A model generated the notes under the pieces. The model was not told where the DNA came from. It was given only the letters and a program-made list of their open reading frames with translations, and did not search any database. A program made the translations under genes and the position numbers. DNA of 40,611 bases from Dechloromonas sp. Lineage in GTDB: Bacteria; Pseudomonadota; Gammaproteobacteria; Burkholderiales; Rhodocyclaceae. Each line of letters opens with the position of its first letter. The stretch's first letter is position 1. Positions 8,388 to 17,831 of the stretch are shown piece by piece. The stretch lies in assembly GCA_028689015.1 (NCBI GenBank), contig JAQTXC010000025.1, forward strand, positions 1 through 40,611, in the 5' to 3' direction.

Positions 8388-9419
8388 TCAGCGCATTGTC
8401 CAGGCCAACGATTCGCCGGCACGCAGCGGCACAATCGCATCCGTCGACAAATAGGGATAGCTGTCCGGCACCGTCCAGGGAGTTTTTTCTAGCGTAATCC
8501 GGGTCGAGTTTCGCGGCAGGCCGTACCAGTCCGGACCATGGAAACTGGCAAAGGCCTCCAATTTATCCAAGGCCCCGGCCTGTTCGAAGGCCTCGGCATA
8601 CAACTCAATGGCGGCATAGGCGGTGTAGCAACCAGCACAACCGCAGGCCGCTTCTTTAGCCCCCTTGGCGTGCGGCGCCGAATCCGTCCCAAGGAAGAAT
8701 TTCGGGTTGCCGGATACGGCCGCAGCAACCAAGGCGGCGCGATGGGTTTCGCGCTTGAGCACCGGCAGGCAATACCAATGCGGCCGCACACCGCCCAGAA
8801 AAATGGCGTTGCGGTTATAAAGCAGGTGATGGGCGGTAATGGTCGCTGCCACGGTCAACGGGGCAGAAGCGACAAATTCCGCCGCATCCTGAGTGGTGAT
8901 GTGCTCCATCACCACCTTCAACTGCGGAAAACGCTGAATCAACGGGGCCAGCACGGTATCGATGAACATTTTTTCCCGATCGAACAGGTCGACCGCGGGA
9001 TCGGTCACTTCACCATGGACCAGCAAGGGCAGACCCAGCCGCTCCATTTCAGCCAGCGTGTCATAAGCCTTTTCAATCGCCGTCAGCCCGGCGTCGGAAT
9101 TGGTCGTCGCCCCAGCCGGATACAACTTCACCGCCTTGACGAAACCTGAGGCCACGGCCAAGGCTATTTCGCTGGCCGGTGTGTTGTCGGTCAGATACAG
9201 CGTCATCAAGGGCTCAAAATCCAGCCCGGCCGGCAAGGCGGCGAGAATGCGCTGACGGTAGGCGGCCGCCTGGTCGACCGTGGTCACCGGCGGCTTGAGA
9301 TTGGGCATGACGATAGCCCGGCCAAACTGGCGAGCGGTATGCGGCAAAACAGACGCCAACGCTTCACCATCGCGTAAATGGAGGTGCCAGTCGTCGGGGC
9401 GGGTCAGGGAAATCTGCAT
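8388..9419 (-). CDS. pyrC: dihydroorotase (PyrC type)
   Basis: Third step of pyrimidine synthesis: reversible cyclisation of N-carbamoyl-L-aspartate to dihydroorotate. 343 aa, the length of the E. coli-type class II enzyme. The binuclear zinc site is complete: H12 and H14 ([10 protein letters not shown]), the carbamylated K98 ([12 protein letters not shown]), H135 (LVHGE), H173 (MEHITT) and D246 (GTDSAPH). A longer frame extends upstream into the kinase gene, but the start at 9419 gives the canonical N-terminus ([14 protein letters not shown]). It lies 22 bp downstream of a large histidine kinase gene on the same strand, so it may be read from that promoter; this neighbour is unusual for pyrC. 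Confidence 0.96.
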   Translation of the reverse strand: MQISLTRPDDWHLHLRDGEALASVLPHTARQFGRAIVMPNLKPPVTTVDQAAAYRQRILAALPAGLDFEPLMTLYLTDNTPASEIALAVASGFVKAVKLYPAGATTNSDAGLTAIEKAYDTLAEMERLGLPLLVHGEVTDPAVDLFDREKMFIDTVLAPLIQRFPQLKVVMEHITTQDAAEFVASAPLTVAATITAHHLLYNRNAIFLGGVRPHWYCLPVLKRETHRAALVAAAVSGNPKFFLGTDSAPHAKGAKEAACGCAGCYTAYAAIELYAEAFEQAGALDKLEAFASFHGPDWYGLPRNSTRITLEKTPWTVPDSYPYLSTDAIVPLRAGESLAWTMR

Positions 9420-9441
9420 GGGATCATCCACGGTCTTGAAA

Positions 9442-12400
9442 TCAGTGCTCGATTGTAGCAGTCCCCACCGCCGCCTTGCCGGCCGGCCCGCGTTCGCAAG
9501 ACAACCAGCGCAGGATGGCCGCGAAAAAATCGGCCGGATCGATGGGTTTGGCGATGAAGTCATCCATCCCGGCCTCAAGGCAACGCGCCCGGTCCTCAGC
9601 GAAGGCATTGGCCGTCATGGCGATGATCGGCGAGCGCCGCCCGTGCTGTGCAGCACGGATCTGCCGGGTGGCATCCAGACCGTCCAGATGCGGCATCTGC
9701 ATGTCCATCAGAATCAAATCGTAGTCTTCGCGCAGCGCCCATTCAACGGCGGCCATTCCATCCGACACACCATCAATCTGCAAACCGACGTCCGCCAGCA
9801 TCATGCTGGCAATTTCCCGGTTGATCGGCTCATCATCGGCCAGCAGGATGCGCCGCCCCCGATAATCGCGGGCCAGAACCTCTTCCGCATCAATCGTCTC
9901 CTGCGGCAGTTTCCAGCCTTCTTTGGGCTGACGCTTCAAGCGGGCGGTAAACCAGAAGGTGCTACCACGGCCAGGCGTGCTGCTCACCCCGGCCTCTCCG
10001 CCCATCAATTCAGCAATCCGGCGGGTGATAGCCAACCCCAGACCGGTTCCTCCATAAGACCGCGTGGTCGACGTATCGGCCTGTTCAAAAGCATGGAAAA
10101 GCCGGTGAACCACGTCGGGTGCGATGCCAATCCCCGTATCCTCAACCTCGAAGCGCAGCAAGGCGAAGTCATCCGCCTCGCTCAGCGGCCGAATGCGCAG
10201 GGTAATCCGCCCCGCCTCGGTAAACTTGACCGCATTGCCAGCGTAGTTGAGCAAGGCCTGCTGCAAGCGCGTGCGATCCCCAACCAAGCCATGGGGCACA
10301 TGCTGAATGTCGAGCAACATCTGTAGTTTTTTCTGCTGCACACGATCCGACAAAATCGACGCCACATTGCCGGCCAGCGCTTCAAAATTCAATTCATTTT
10401 CTTCAAGTACAAACTTGCCGGCCTCGATTTTCGATAGATCAAGAATGGCATTGATGATCTCCAGCAAGTGTTGCCCAGCCACTTCCAGTTTGGCCAAGCG
10501 ATCCGTTTGCCCCGGCGTCAGCCCGGAACGTCGCAGCAGATGCGCCATGCCGTTGATGGCATTCAAAGGCGTACGGATTTCGTGCGACATGTTGGCCAGG
10601 AAAGCACTCTTGGCCTGCGTGGCGGCTTCAGCAGCCTGCTTAGCCTCCTGCAAGGCCACTTCCTGTTCCTTGCGGCGCGAGATATCCGTGACGAACACGA
10701 TGAAACGATCGGCATGTTCGTCACCACTCTGGTCAAAATAAACCAGCACTTCGACCGGCAAATCACTGCCATCTTTCTTGCGCTGGGCACCGACAAATTG
10801 CAGATGCCCGGCGCGCCGGATATCGCTTTTTACTTGCTCGTAGCCGTCGACGCCGAGCGAAACATCCAGATCAGGAACCCGCAAGGCCAGCATTTCATCA
10901 ACGGTATAACCCAGCATGCTGGCGGCCACATCATTGACGTACAACAGACGCCCACTGTCGAATTCGACCCAGTGAATGCCAATCCCGACATGCTGCATGG
11001 CCATTTGCGTATCAAGCAGTTGCTGATGCGTTTCCTGCAGCTCGGCGGTTCGCTCGCTGACCAGTCGTTCCAGTTGACTGCGGTGCGTTGCCAGTTCGAG
11101 AGCACTCTGTTTTTGCTCGGTAATATCCTGTACGGTCCCCACCCCGGACACCAGCGCACCGTCCGTATCGTGGCGCAAGTGCGCCCTTTCATGAACCCAG
11201 CGCACCTCACCGTCGACCACGATCCGATGCTCGATATCGTAGGGCTCGCCGGCAATCGCTGCCTGCCAGGCGGCGTCAACCGCCCAGCGATCATCGGGGT
11301 GAACACAGGCCAGAAAACGCGGGTAATCCAGCGATTGGCCAAGCGGCACCCCAAAAATTCGGCAGGTTTCATCCGACCACGTCAGGCGGCCACTGGACGC
11401 CTCCAGACGCCAGCTGCCGATATGGGCGACCGACTGCGCTTCGCGCAACATGGCCTCGCTCTCAGCTTGCGCCCGATAAATAGCCTGCAACTCGGTGACA
11501 TCCCGGGCCGCAGCGAAAAGGAAACGCTCCCCATGCAGGACCACCGGCGCAATGGCAATTTCAACATCAAGCACGCTGCCATCCTTGCGCCGATGCCGAG
11601 TCGTTACCAAGGGATAGGTCTGCCTTTCAAAATTCTCCCGATACCGGGCCATCAAGCCTTCGGGATAGTCGCCCACATCCCAGTCGGTCAGCGTCAGGGT
11701 TTTCAACTCCTCGGCACCGTAGCCAAGGTTGCGGGCAAACGCGGCATTGGCCATGACCAAGCGGCCATCGGCATCGAGCACATGGATGCCATCCGATGAA
11801 ATATTCAACAACTCCCGGTTACGCAAGGCCTCGTCACGGAATTGCTCTTCCAGCGCCTTACGTTGCGTGATGTCTTCATACATGCCAAGCACCCCAATGA
11901 CCTGACCCGACTGGTCACATAACGGCACCTTGGACGTGCTGAGCCAGATCGTTTCACCCTCCGGGGTGGTCTGCGGCTCTTCGAAAGCGATTTTGGCGAT
12001 ACCCGAATCAATGACTCGCTGATCATCGGCCCGGTACAACGCGGCCTGCTCGGCCCAGCCCAGCTCAAAGTCACTACGCCCGATCAGATCAGCCGGCCTA
12101 TTTTGTCCCGCATCCCGGGCAAACACAGGGTTGCAGCCGAGGTAGCGCAGACTCTTGTCTTTCCAGAAAATACGCATCGGGACGGTATCAATGACCGCCT
12201 GTAACAAACCACCGGGCTCAACCGGCGTGCCGAGCCCTCTGGCCTGGCCCGCCTGGCGCAACAGGGATTGCGCCACATCGACGCAGACGGCCCGCCGCCG
12301 GCTTTCCAGCAGTCGCGTCAACGCCAGGATGCCGACCCGTTGCCGGTCGTCGGTCACGGCCAGCAGATAACCCAGCGGAGAGGCCTGCAAGCGGGATAGC

Positions 12401-13050
12401 AAGATGTCGCCCGGCAAATTCGCATCGACGAAGACATCCACCGTCGTCATCACGGCGCCCAGGGTCAGTGAAACATCGGCCAGGCCGCGTCCCAACAGGC
12501 TGCCGGCCTGCTCATCGCACAACATGCCGACGGCACATCCCGCGTCATCGACAGCCACTACACACCCCCGACGCGCCTGCACCATGCGCTCGATAGCCTC
12601 ACGCAGCGGCATGTGCTGCGGCAATTTGAGGACATCGAAATCCATCAGCGAGGCCGAGGGGTCGCCACTCTCCGGGCCAGCCCAGGCAGCGGTCATGACC
12701 TGGCGCCCACCCAGATAGCCCAGCGCCTTGCCCTCATCATCAACCACCACCAGATAACGCAGAGGGCTCAGCGACCATTGAATCAGGACGGCATCCAGCG
12801 GCAGATCAGCCGGAATGACGCTCACCGGCATGCTCATCAAAACCCGCAGGGTGAGATCGAGACTGGCGCCGCGCCGCAACAGGCGCAACATGTCCCGCCC
12901 GGTCAGGAGACCCACGGGCCGCCCGTGATCGACCACCACCACCAGCTCGGCCGCAGCGTTGCGTAACAAGACGAGCAGTGCGTCCAAGCGGCACTCGGGC
13001 TCAACCATGACCATGGTGCGCGCAGCAATTTGCTCTAACGGATGCAGCAT
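9442..13050 (-). CDS. CBS-PAS hybrid sensor histidine kinase with receiver domain
   Basis: 1202 aa, no membrane segment, so a cytoplasmic sensor. Domains in order: two CBS pairs (about 1-120 and 130-255), four PAS/PAC modules (about 285-395, 405-520, 535-655, 680-800; [13 protein letters not shown] and [14 protein letters not shown] are typical PAC ends), a short coiled coil, HisKA with phospho-acceptor H823 (SHEIRTPLN), HATPase (N935/N939, DTGIG at 971-975, GGTGLGLAI at 1000-1008), and a receiver with acceptor D1116 (LMDMQMP). CBS modules commonly bind adenosine nucleotides and PAS domains bind haem, flavin or small ligands, so it may integrate energy and redox state. No separate output regulator is adjacent. 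AGGAG lies 9 nt before the ATG. Confidence 0.92.
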   Translation of the reverse strand: MLHPLEQIAARTMVMVEPECRLDALLVLLRNAAAELVVVVDHGRPVGLLTGRDMLRLLRRGASLDLTLRVLMSMPVSVIPADLPLDAVLIQWSLSPLRYLVVVDDEGKALGYLGGRQVMTAAWAGPESGDPSASLMDFDVLKLPQHMPLREAIERMVQARRGCVVAVDDAGCAVGMLCDEQAGSLLGRGLADVSLTLGAVMTTVDVFVDANLPGDILLSRLQASPLGYLLAVTDDRQRVGILALTRLLESRRRAVCVDVAQSLLRQAGQARGLGTPVEPGGLLQAVIDTVPMRIFWKDKSLRYLGCNPVFARDAGQNRPADLIGRSDFELGWAEQAALYRADDQRVIDSGIAKIAFEEPQTTPEGETIWLSTSKVPLCDQSGQVIGVLGMYEDITQRKALEEQFRDEALRNRELLNISSDGIHVLDADGRLVMANAAFARNLGYGAEELKTLTLTDWDVGDYPEGLMARYRENFERQTYPLVTTRHRRKDGSVLDVEIAIAPVVLHGERFLFAAARDVTELQAIYRAQAESEAMLREAQSVAHIGSWRLEASSGRLTWSDETCRIFGVPLGQSLDYPRFLACVHPDDRWAVDAAWQAAIAGEPYDIEHRIVVDGEVRWVHERAHLRHDTDGALVSGVGTVQDITEQKQSALELATHRSQLERLVSERTAELQETHQQLLDTQMAMQHVGIGIHWVEFDSGRLLYVNDVAASMLGYTVDEMLALRVPDLDVSLGVDGYEQVKSDIRRAGHLQFVGAQRKKDGSDLPVEVLVYFDQSGDEHADRFIVFVTDISRRKEQEVALQEAKQAAEAATQAKSAFLANMSHEIRTPLNAINGMAHLLRRSGLTPGQTDRLAKLEVAGQHLLEIINAILDLSKIEAGKFVLEENELNFEALAGNVASILSDRVQQKKLQMLLDIQHVPHGLVGDRTRLQQALLNYAGNAVKFTEAGRITLRIRPLSEADDFALLRFEVEDTGIGIAPDVVHRLFHAFEQADTSTTRSYGGTGLGLAITRRIAELMGGEAGVSSTPGRGSTFWFTARLKRQPKEGWKLPQETIDAEEVLARDYRGRRILLADDEPINREIASMMLADVGLQIDGVSDGMAAVEWALREDYDLILMDMQMPHLDGLDATRQIRAAQHGRRSPIIAMTANAFAEDRARCLEAGMDDFIAKPIDPADFFAAILRWLSCERGPAGKAAVGTATIEH

Positions 13051-13102
13051 GCCCTTCTCCTATGCTTTGTCAGCGGGCGACAATAAATGCCATAAATGTC
13101 AA

Positions 13103-13108
13103 ATTATA
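13103..13108 (-). promoter_or_regulatory. -10 element upstream of the hybrid kinase
   Basis: A perfect TATAAT on the minus strand, 53 bp before the kinase ATG, inside a short AT-rich gap after the rsmI stop. No good -35 is seen at 17 bp. The element lies in an AATTAT-AG-ATAATT palindrome (13102-13115) that could be a regulator site. Confidence 0.45.
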
Positions 13109-13134
13109 GATAATTATCGATCCGTAATCCAGCG

Positions 13135-13995
13135 CTAAGACAACTCAGAAGCCGACGCTTCCCGGTAACGCAAGGCCCGTTCATACAAGGCATTTTTGCC
13201 CACCCCGCTAATTGCGGCCGCCAGCTTGGCCGCCTGCTTGACCGGCAACCCCTCGGCCAGCAAGAGTTTCAGCACCCGTTCACCCTCGCCGTCGTCGCTG
13301 CCCGCCGGCGCACCGGACAACATCAAGACAAACTCGCCACGCTGCCGATTGCTGTCCGCCTGCAGCCAGGCCAGCGCTTCGCTCAGCGGCAGGGCATGGA
13401 TGGTCTCAAACAGTTTGCTCAGCTCCCGGGCAATAACCAGCGTCCGTTCACCAAAAACACTCGCCATATCAGCCACTGTTTCCAGTACCCGGTGCGGTGC
13501 TTCGTAAAAAACCAGGGCCGCCGCCTGCGCGCGCAAGCCTTCCAGCGCCTGTCGCCGCTGGCCGCCTTTGGCCGGCAGAAAACCATAGAACAGAAAATGC
13601 TCGTCAGTCAGCCCGGAAGCGGACAGAGCGGTGGTCGCCGCACAAGGGCCGGGCAAAGGCACAACCCGGCAGCCCGCCGCCCGCACGGCCGCGACGATGC
13701 GCGCCCCGGGGTCGGAAATACCCGGCGTGCCGGCATCCGAAATCAGCGCTACCGCCTCGCCCGCCTGCAATTTATCGACAATGCGCGCCGCCGCCTCGTG
13801 TTCGTTGTGCTGGTGGGCCGGCAAGGTCCGCGCTGCCGACCCCAAGTGTTTCAGCAGGGGCGCACTGTGCCGGGTATCCTCGGCGGCCACCCAGGGCACC
13901 GCCTGCAGCACCGCTTCGGCCCGCCGGGTCAGATCGGCCAGATTTCCTAACGGAGTCGGCACGACGTACAATGCCGCAATTAATTCATTTGTCAT
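13135..13995 (-). CDS. rsmI: 16S rRNA (cytidine(1402)-2'-O)-methyltransferase
   Basis: 286 aa; methylates the ribose of C1402 in the 30S P site. Tetrapyrrole-methylase-fold signatures are clear: LYVVPTPLGNLADLTRRA, AEDTRHS, LISDAGTPGISDPG, PLPGPCAATTALSASGL, FYEAPHR, and the C-terminal helical region (GLPVKQAAKLAAAISGVGKNALYERALR). It starts nine bases from the divergent yraN start, so the two promoters must overlap the opposing coding regions. The rsmI (yraL)-yraN-SIS-BON order is the conserved E. coli yraL-yraP neighbourhood without lpoA (yraM). Confidence 0.95.
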   Translation of the reverse strand: MTNELIAALYVVPTPLGNLADLTRRAEAVLQAVPWVAAEDTRHSAPLLKHLGSAARTLPAHQHNEHEAAARIVDKLQAGEAVALISDAGTPGISDPGARIVAAVRAAGCRVVPLPGPCAATTALSASGLTDEHFLFYGFLPAKGGQRRQALEGLRAQAAALVFYEAPHRVLETVADMASVFGERTLVIARELSKLFETIHALPLSEALAWLQADSNRQRGEFVLMLSGAPAGSDDGEGERVLKLLLAEGLPVKQAAKLAAAISGVGKNALYERALRYREASASELS

Positions 13996-14004
13996 TTATT
14001 GACC

Positions 14005-14367
14005 ATGCAGGCAAAAACCAACAATACCACCGTGGCGCGTGGCCGCGAAGCCGAGGCGCGGGCCGCAGCCTATCTGGAAAATTGCGGTCTACAGTTGGTC
14101 GACCGCAATTTCCGTATTCGCGGCGGAGAAATCGACCTGATCATGCGCCACGGCACCACCCTGGTCTTCGTCGAAGTCCGCCAGCGCAGCCGCAGTGACT
14201 ACGGCGGGGCCGGCGCCAGCATCACCGCTGGCAAACGGCGGCGCCTGATCCTCGCCGCCCGCCACTACCTGGCCCGCCGTGGCGATTGCGCCTGCCGCTT
14301 CGACTGCCTGCTGATCGATGGCAAAGCCTTCACCTGGCTGCGCGATGCCTTTCGCGCCGACGACTGA
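14005..14367 (+). CDS. YraN family (UPF0102) endonuclease-like protein
   Basis: 120 aa, the normal length for the UPF0102 family. The Holliday-junction-resolvase-like nuclease core is visible: GREAEARAAAYLENCGLQLVDRNFRIRGGEIDLIM (E and D of the active site) and LVFVEVRQRS (the E-x-K-type position reads EVR here). The function is not established; a role in DNA repair or recombination is usually proposed. ATG 14005 is used; a TTG two codons earlier is possible. No Shine-Dalgarno sequence is visible in the nine-base gap to rsmI, so a leaderless or very short leader message is plausible. Confidence 0.88.
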   Translation: MQAKTNNTTVARGREAEARAAAYLENCGLQLVDRNFRIRGGEIDLIMRHGTTLVFVEVRQRSRSDYGGAGASITAGKRRRLILAARHYLARRGDCACRFDCLLIDGKAFTWLRDAFRADD

Positions 14368-14451
14368 TGCCCAGCCTGTCGCACATTGCGTTACCAGAGC
14401 CGGCGCGAGGGCTGATGTAGAATGCGCGTTTATTCACTCGTTTTTGCCAAC

Positions 14452-15045
14452 ATGGATCTGATCGCCCGCGTCGCCCAACATTTCGAAGACAGCGCCCACA
14501 CTAAACTCGACGCGGTTGAGCAGATGGCGGCCCCCATTGCTGCCGCCATCGAGACCATGACGCAATGCCTGCTCAGCGGCGGCAAGATCATGGCCTGCGG
14601 TAACGGCGGTTCGGCCGGCGATGCTCAGCATTTCGCCGCTGAACTGGTCGGTCGCTTCGAAGCCGAACGCCAGGAACTGGCGGCCATCGCCCTGACCACC
14701 GACAGTTCCATCCTGACCGCCGTCGCCAACGACTACGCGTTCAGCCAGATTTTTTCACGCCAGGTACGCGCCCTGGGCCATGCCGGTGACCTGCTACTGG
14801 CGATTTCGACCTCCGGCAATTCCGGCAACGTCATCGAAGCCATCAAGGCGGCACACGAACACGACATGACCGTCATCGCCCTGACCGGCAAGGGCGGCGG
14901 CGAAATCGCCCACCTGCTCGGCGACCAGGACATCCATCTTTGCGTTCCGGCCGAGCGCACGGCGCGTATCCAGGAAACCCATCTGTTGATCATTCATTGC
15001 TTGTGCGATGGGATCGACGCCCTGCTTCTGGGAGTTGAAGAATGA
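14452..15045 (+). CDS. gmhA: SIS-domain phosphoheptose isomerase / DiaA-type protein
   Basis: 197 aa single SIS domain. GmhA isomerises sedoheptulose 7-phosphate for the inner core of lipopolysaccharide; DiaA is its close relative that stimulates DnaA assembly. The phosphate-binding loop ([21 protein letters not shown]) and the GmhA catalytic residues E64 and H177 ([11 protein letters not shown]) are present. The C-terminal half ([40 protein letters not shown]) and the position between yraN and a BON lipoprotein gene match diaA. So it could do either job or both. A stand-alone heptose-1-phosphate adenylyltransferase at 34.1 kb shows that the heptose pathway exists here. The ATG at 14452 is preferred over one ten codons upstream. 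Confidence 0.85.
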   Translation: MDLIARVAQHFEDSAHTKLDAVEQMAAPIAAAIETMTQCLLSGGKIMACGNGGSAGDAQHFAAELVGRFEAERQELAAIALTTDSSILTAVANDYAFSQIFSRQVRALGHAGDLLLAISTSGNSGNVIEAIKAAHEHDMTVIALTGKGGGEIAHLLGDQDIHLCVPAERTARIQETHLLIIHCLCDGIDALLLGVEE

Positions 15046-15689
15046 AACGTCACTTGCTGTTAACCACCCTCGCCGCTGCCCTCGCCCTGCCCGCCCTGCA
15101 GGGCTGTGTGCCAGCTGTTGTCGCCACCGGCGCTGCGGCCGGGGTGATGAGCCTGCATGACCGCCGGTCAACCGGCACACAAACCGACGATGAAAGCACG
15201 GAATGGAAGGCCTCGGCGCGCATTCCTGATCGCCTGAAAAATCTGGTTCATGTCAATTTCACCGCCTACAACCGCCGCCTGCTGATCACCGGCGAGGTGC
15301 CGAGTGAAGAAGACCGCGCCACCATCGAAGCCCAGGCCCGCATGGTCGATAGCGTTAAGGAGGTCTACAACGAACTGGCCATTGGCCCGATTTCGTCACT
15401 GGCCAATCGCAGCAACGATTCTTTCATCGACTCCAAGGTCAAGGCCCGCCTGGTCGACACCAAGCAGATTTCGGCCAATCACATCAAGGTGGTGACCGAG
15501 CGCGGCATCACTTACCTGATGGGCATCGTCAATGAACGCGAAGCCAAGATCGCCATCCAGGTCGCCCGCACCACGGCGGGCGTGCGCAAGGTGGTCAATC
15601 TGTTCGAAGTGGTACCGGAAAGCGAAACCCGCCGCATCGACACCCAGGTGGCAGGCGCCCACCGCGCTGCGCCGGTCGAATCCCGCTGA
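15042..15689 (+). CDS. BON-domain outer-membrane lipoprotein, DolP-like
   Basis: 215 aa with a lipoprotein signal (LPALQGC, lipidated Cys 22) followed by two BON domains (about 58-120 and 127-200; [42 protein letters not shown] and a second repeat ending in [11 protein letters not shown]). DolP (YraP) in E. coli binds anionic phospholipids at the division site and supports outer-membrane integrity and BAM function. The start overlaps the SIS gene stop by four bases (ATGA), so translation is coupled. A GGTCGACC palindrome lies in the 32-bp gap to the next gene. Confidence 0.9.
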   Translation: MKRHLLLTTLAAALALPALQGCVPAVVATGAAAGVMSLHDRRSTGTQTDDESTEWKASARIPDRLKNLVHVNFTAYNRRLLITGEVPSEEDRATIEAQARMVDSVKEVYNELAIGPISSLANRSNDSFIDSKVKARLVDTKQISANHIKVVTERGITYLMGIVNEREAKIAIQVARTTAGVRKVVNLFEVVPESETRRIDTQVAGAHRAAPVESR

Positions 15690-15696
15690 TTTTTAC

Positions 15697-15704
15697 GGTC
15701 GACC
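15697..15704. repeat. GGTCGACC palindrome (one of 14 dispersed copies)
   Basis: This copy is intergenic, inside CGGTCGACCG. Other exact copies start at 141, 1200, 3458, 3887, 5420, 6858, 8987, 9272, 14097, 17819, 18511, 21950 and 39750, mostly inside genes. The ten-base form CGGTCGACCG occurs at 1200, 3887, 15697, 17819, 18511 and 39750. About 1.3 octamers would be expected from base composition. Confidence 0.85.
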
Positions 15705-15721
15705 GCGACCAGGAGAAAAAA

Positions 15722-16105
15722 ATGAATCTCGAAAAAGTCGTCTTTGGCTTCTTCATCGTGCTCGCGGCCACCCTCAACTTCGGTTTTTTTATTGGCGACA
15801 TCGAACGGCCGGAACTGCACAACGTGTATGAACTGGCCGCCGCGCTGATCGTCAGCCTGATCGCCACCGCCCTCAAGTTCGGCGACCGGACGCAGATTGG
15901 CGCCATCCACCTGGCGACCAGCCTGGTCGCCGACCTGCAACTGATCGCCGCCGCCGTGACTTGGGGGGTCGCCATTCACGTCACCGGTACCGGCATGACA
16001 CCGCACATCACCTCGGCGGTCGTCTCGCTGTCCGGCGGGGCGCTGTTCGCCAACATCGTCTCGGTCATCATCCTGATCATCGAAACCGTCATGTTGCGCC
16101 GCTGA
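15722..16105 (+). CDS. small integral membrane protein, DUF6394-like
   Basis: 127 aa with about four hydrophobic segments: 6-25 (VFGFFIVLAATLNFGFFIG), 36-52, 62-85 and 95-125 (ending IVSVIILIIETVMLRR). I believe this is the DUF6394 family; the function is unknown. AGGAG precedes the start. It lies 13 bp upstream of the potassium-channel gene and 32 bp after the BON lipoprotein gene, so it is very likely co-transcribed with the channel and could be an accessory membrane subunit. That is inference from position only. Confidence 0.7.
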   Translation: MNLEKVVFGFFIVLAATLNFGFFIGDIERPELHNVYELAAALIVSLIATALKFGDRTQIGAIHLATSLVADLQLIAAAVTWGVAIHVTGTGMTPHITSAVVSLSGGALFANIVSVIILIIETVMLRR

Positions 16106-16118
16106 GGCGAAGCCGCCG

Positions 16119-17831
16119 GTGGTCAATAGCGCCTTCTTCCTCGTCCTGCGGCGCATGCGGGCGCCGATCATCGCGCTGATCGTCATCTACGCGATTACCG
16201 TCATCGGCCTGACCCTGGTCCCTGGCATCGACGCCAACGGTCAACCGGCGCCACCGCTCAGTTTCTTCCACGCCTTCTATTTCGTCAGCTACACCGCCAC
16301 CACCATCGGTTTCGGCGAAATCCCCACCGCCTTTTCCGATGCCCAACGGCTGTGGGTGACCCTCTCGATTTACCTGAGCGTGGTCGGCTGGTCGTACTCG
16401 GTGGTAACGCTGATCGGCCTGCTGCAAGACAAGGGTTTCCAGAACACGCTGAAAGCCAACCGTTTCGCGCGCCGCATCCGCCACCTCAAGGAACCCTTCT
16501 ATCTGGTCTGCGGCTGCGGCGAAACCGGCAACCTGATCTGCCGCAACTTCGACCGCACCGGCACGGTCTTTGTGGTCATCGAGAAAGAAGAACTGCGGGT
16601 CGAAGAACTCGATCTGCAGGATTTCAAGAGCGACACCCCCGCCCTGGCGGCCGACGCCAGCCAACCCGAGAACCTGCAACTGGCCGGCCTCACCCACCAC
16701 AAATGTCGCGGCGTACTGGCCGTCACCAATGACGAACAGGCCAACTTGGCGATTGCCATCGCGGTCCACCTGCTCAATCCCAAAATTCCGGTCATCGCCC
16801 GGGCCCGCAGCCCAGCCATCATCGCCAACATGGCCTCCTTTGGCACCGACCACATCATCAACGCCTTCGACCGCTTCGCCGAACACCTCTCACTGGCTGT
16901 CGTCGCCCCGGAACGCTTCCGACTGATCGAACTCCTGACCAGCCTGCCGGAAACCCCGATCCCGGAATCCCATCGCCCGCCGCGCGGTCACTGGATTCTG
17001 TGTGGCTATGGTCGCTTTGGCCAGGCCATCGCCAGCCGCCTCGAGGGCCAGGGCATCACCTTCACCATCATCGATCCGACCGCCGATGGCGCTGACCAAC
17101 GCATCGTCGGTGATGGCACCGAAGCCCACACCTTGCAGCAAGCCGGTATCGGCCACGCCGTCGGCATCATCGCCGGCAGCGACAACGACGTAAACAACCT
17201 GTCGATCGCCGTCACCGCCACCGAACTCAAACCGGACCTGTTCGTGGTCACCCGACAAAACCAGGCGGCCAATAACGCCCTGTTCCAGGCCTACGGCGCC
17301 GATTTTTCGATGATTCCCAGCCGCATCGTGGCCCAGGAAGCGATTGCCATTCTGACCACGCCGCTGCTCGCCCACTTTCTCGAAGAAATCAAACACTGCA
17401 ACGAAACCTGGAGCCATGCCCTGGTCGAACGACTGCAGACCCTATGTCACGGGCTGACCCCGCATCTCTGGGACATCCGGCTCAACCTGAGCGAAGCCCC
17501 GGCCGCCCGCGAAGGCCTGATGTACGGCCGTCACTTCACCCTCGGCAATATTCTGCGCGACGCCGCCGAGCGTGAACATCTCCTCGCAGCCATCCCGTTG
17601 CTGATCGACCGCAACGACAAGCTCATCCTGCTGCCGGAGATGGATTGCGCCCTGCAGGCCGGTGACCACCTGCTGTTTGCCTCCAGCCTGAGCACCCGGC
17701 GCAAACTGGAGCTGACACTGAAGAACGCCAACGAACTGGATTACGTGCTCGACGGACGGAGTGACTCGGGTAGCTGGCTATGGGGCAAGCTGGAAACCCT
17801 TTTTTCAGCGAATCATACGGTCGACCGTTAG
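16119..17831 (+). CDS. two-TM potassium channel with tandem RCK (TrkA-N/C) domains
   Basis: 570 aa. Two membrane helices (about 15-35 and 78-102) flank a pore loop whose filter reads TTIGFGE (61-67), a variant of the TVGYGD potassium filter. Two cytosolic RCK units follow, each with a Rossmann GxGxxG (GCGETG near 130 and GYGRFG near 298) and TrkA-C-like tails near 440-550. Such channels gate potassium flux in response to nucleotides or divalent ions. It starts at GTG 16119, with GAGG about 12 nt upstream. The end overlaps the convergent TRAP permease stop by four bases, right beside a GGTCGACC palindrome. Confidence 0.88.
   Translation: MVNSAFFLVLRRMRAPIIALIVIYAITVIGLTLVPGIDANGQPAPPLSFFHAFYFVSYTATTIGFGEIPTAFSDAQRLWVTLSIYLSVVGWSYSVVTLIGLLQDKGFQNTLKANRFARRIRHLKEPFYLVCGCGETGNLICRNFDRTGTVFVVIEKEELRVEELDLQDFKSDTPALAADASQPENLQLAGLTHHKCRGVLAVTNDEQANLAIAIAVHLLNPKIPVIARARSPAIIANMASFGTDHIINAFDRFAEHLSLAVVAPERFRLIELLTSLPETPIPESHRPPRGHWILCGYGRFGQAIASRLEGQGITFTIIDPTADGADQRIVGDGTEAHTLQQAGIGHAVGIIAGSDNDVNNLSIAVTATELKPDLFVVTRQNQAANNALFQAYGADFSMIPSRIVAQEAIAILTTPLLAHFLEEIKHCNETWSHALVERLQTLCHGLTPHLWDIRLNLSEAPAAREGLMYGRHFTLGNILRDAAEREHLLAAIPLLIDRNDKLILLPEMDCALQAGDHLLFASSLSTRRKLELTLKNANELDYVLDGRSDSGSWLWGKLETLFSANHTVDR

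Noticed and set aside
10468-11799. Long plus-strand frame (443 codons) inside the kinase gene
   Set aside because: Antisense to well-supported PAS/HisKA coding sequence; no domain motifs.
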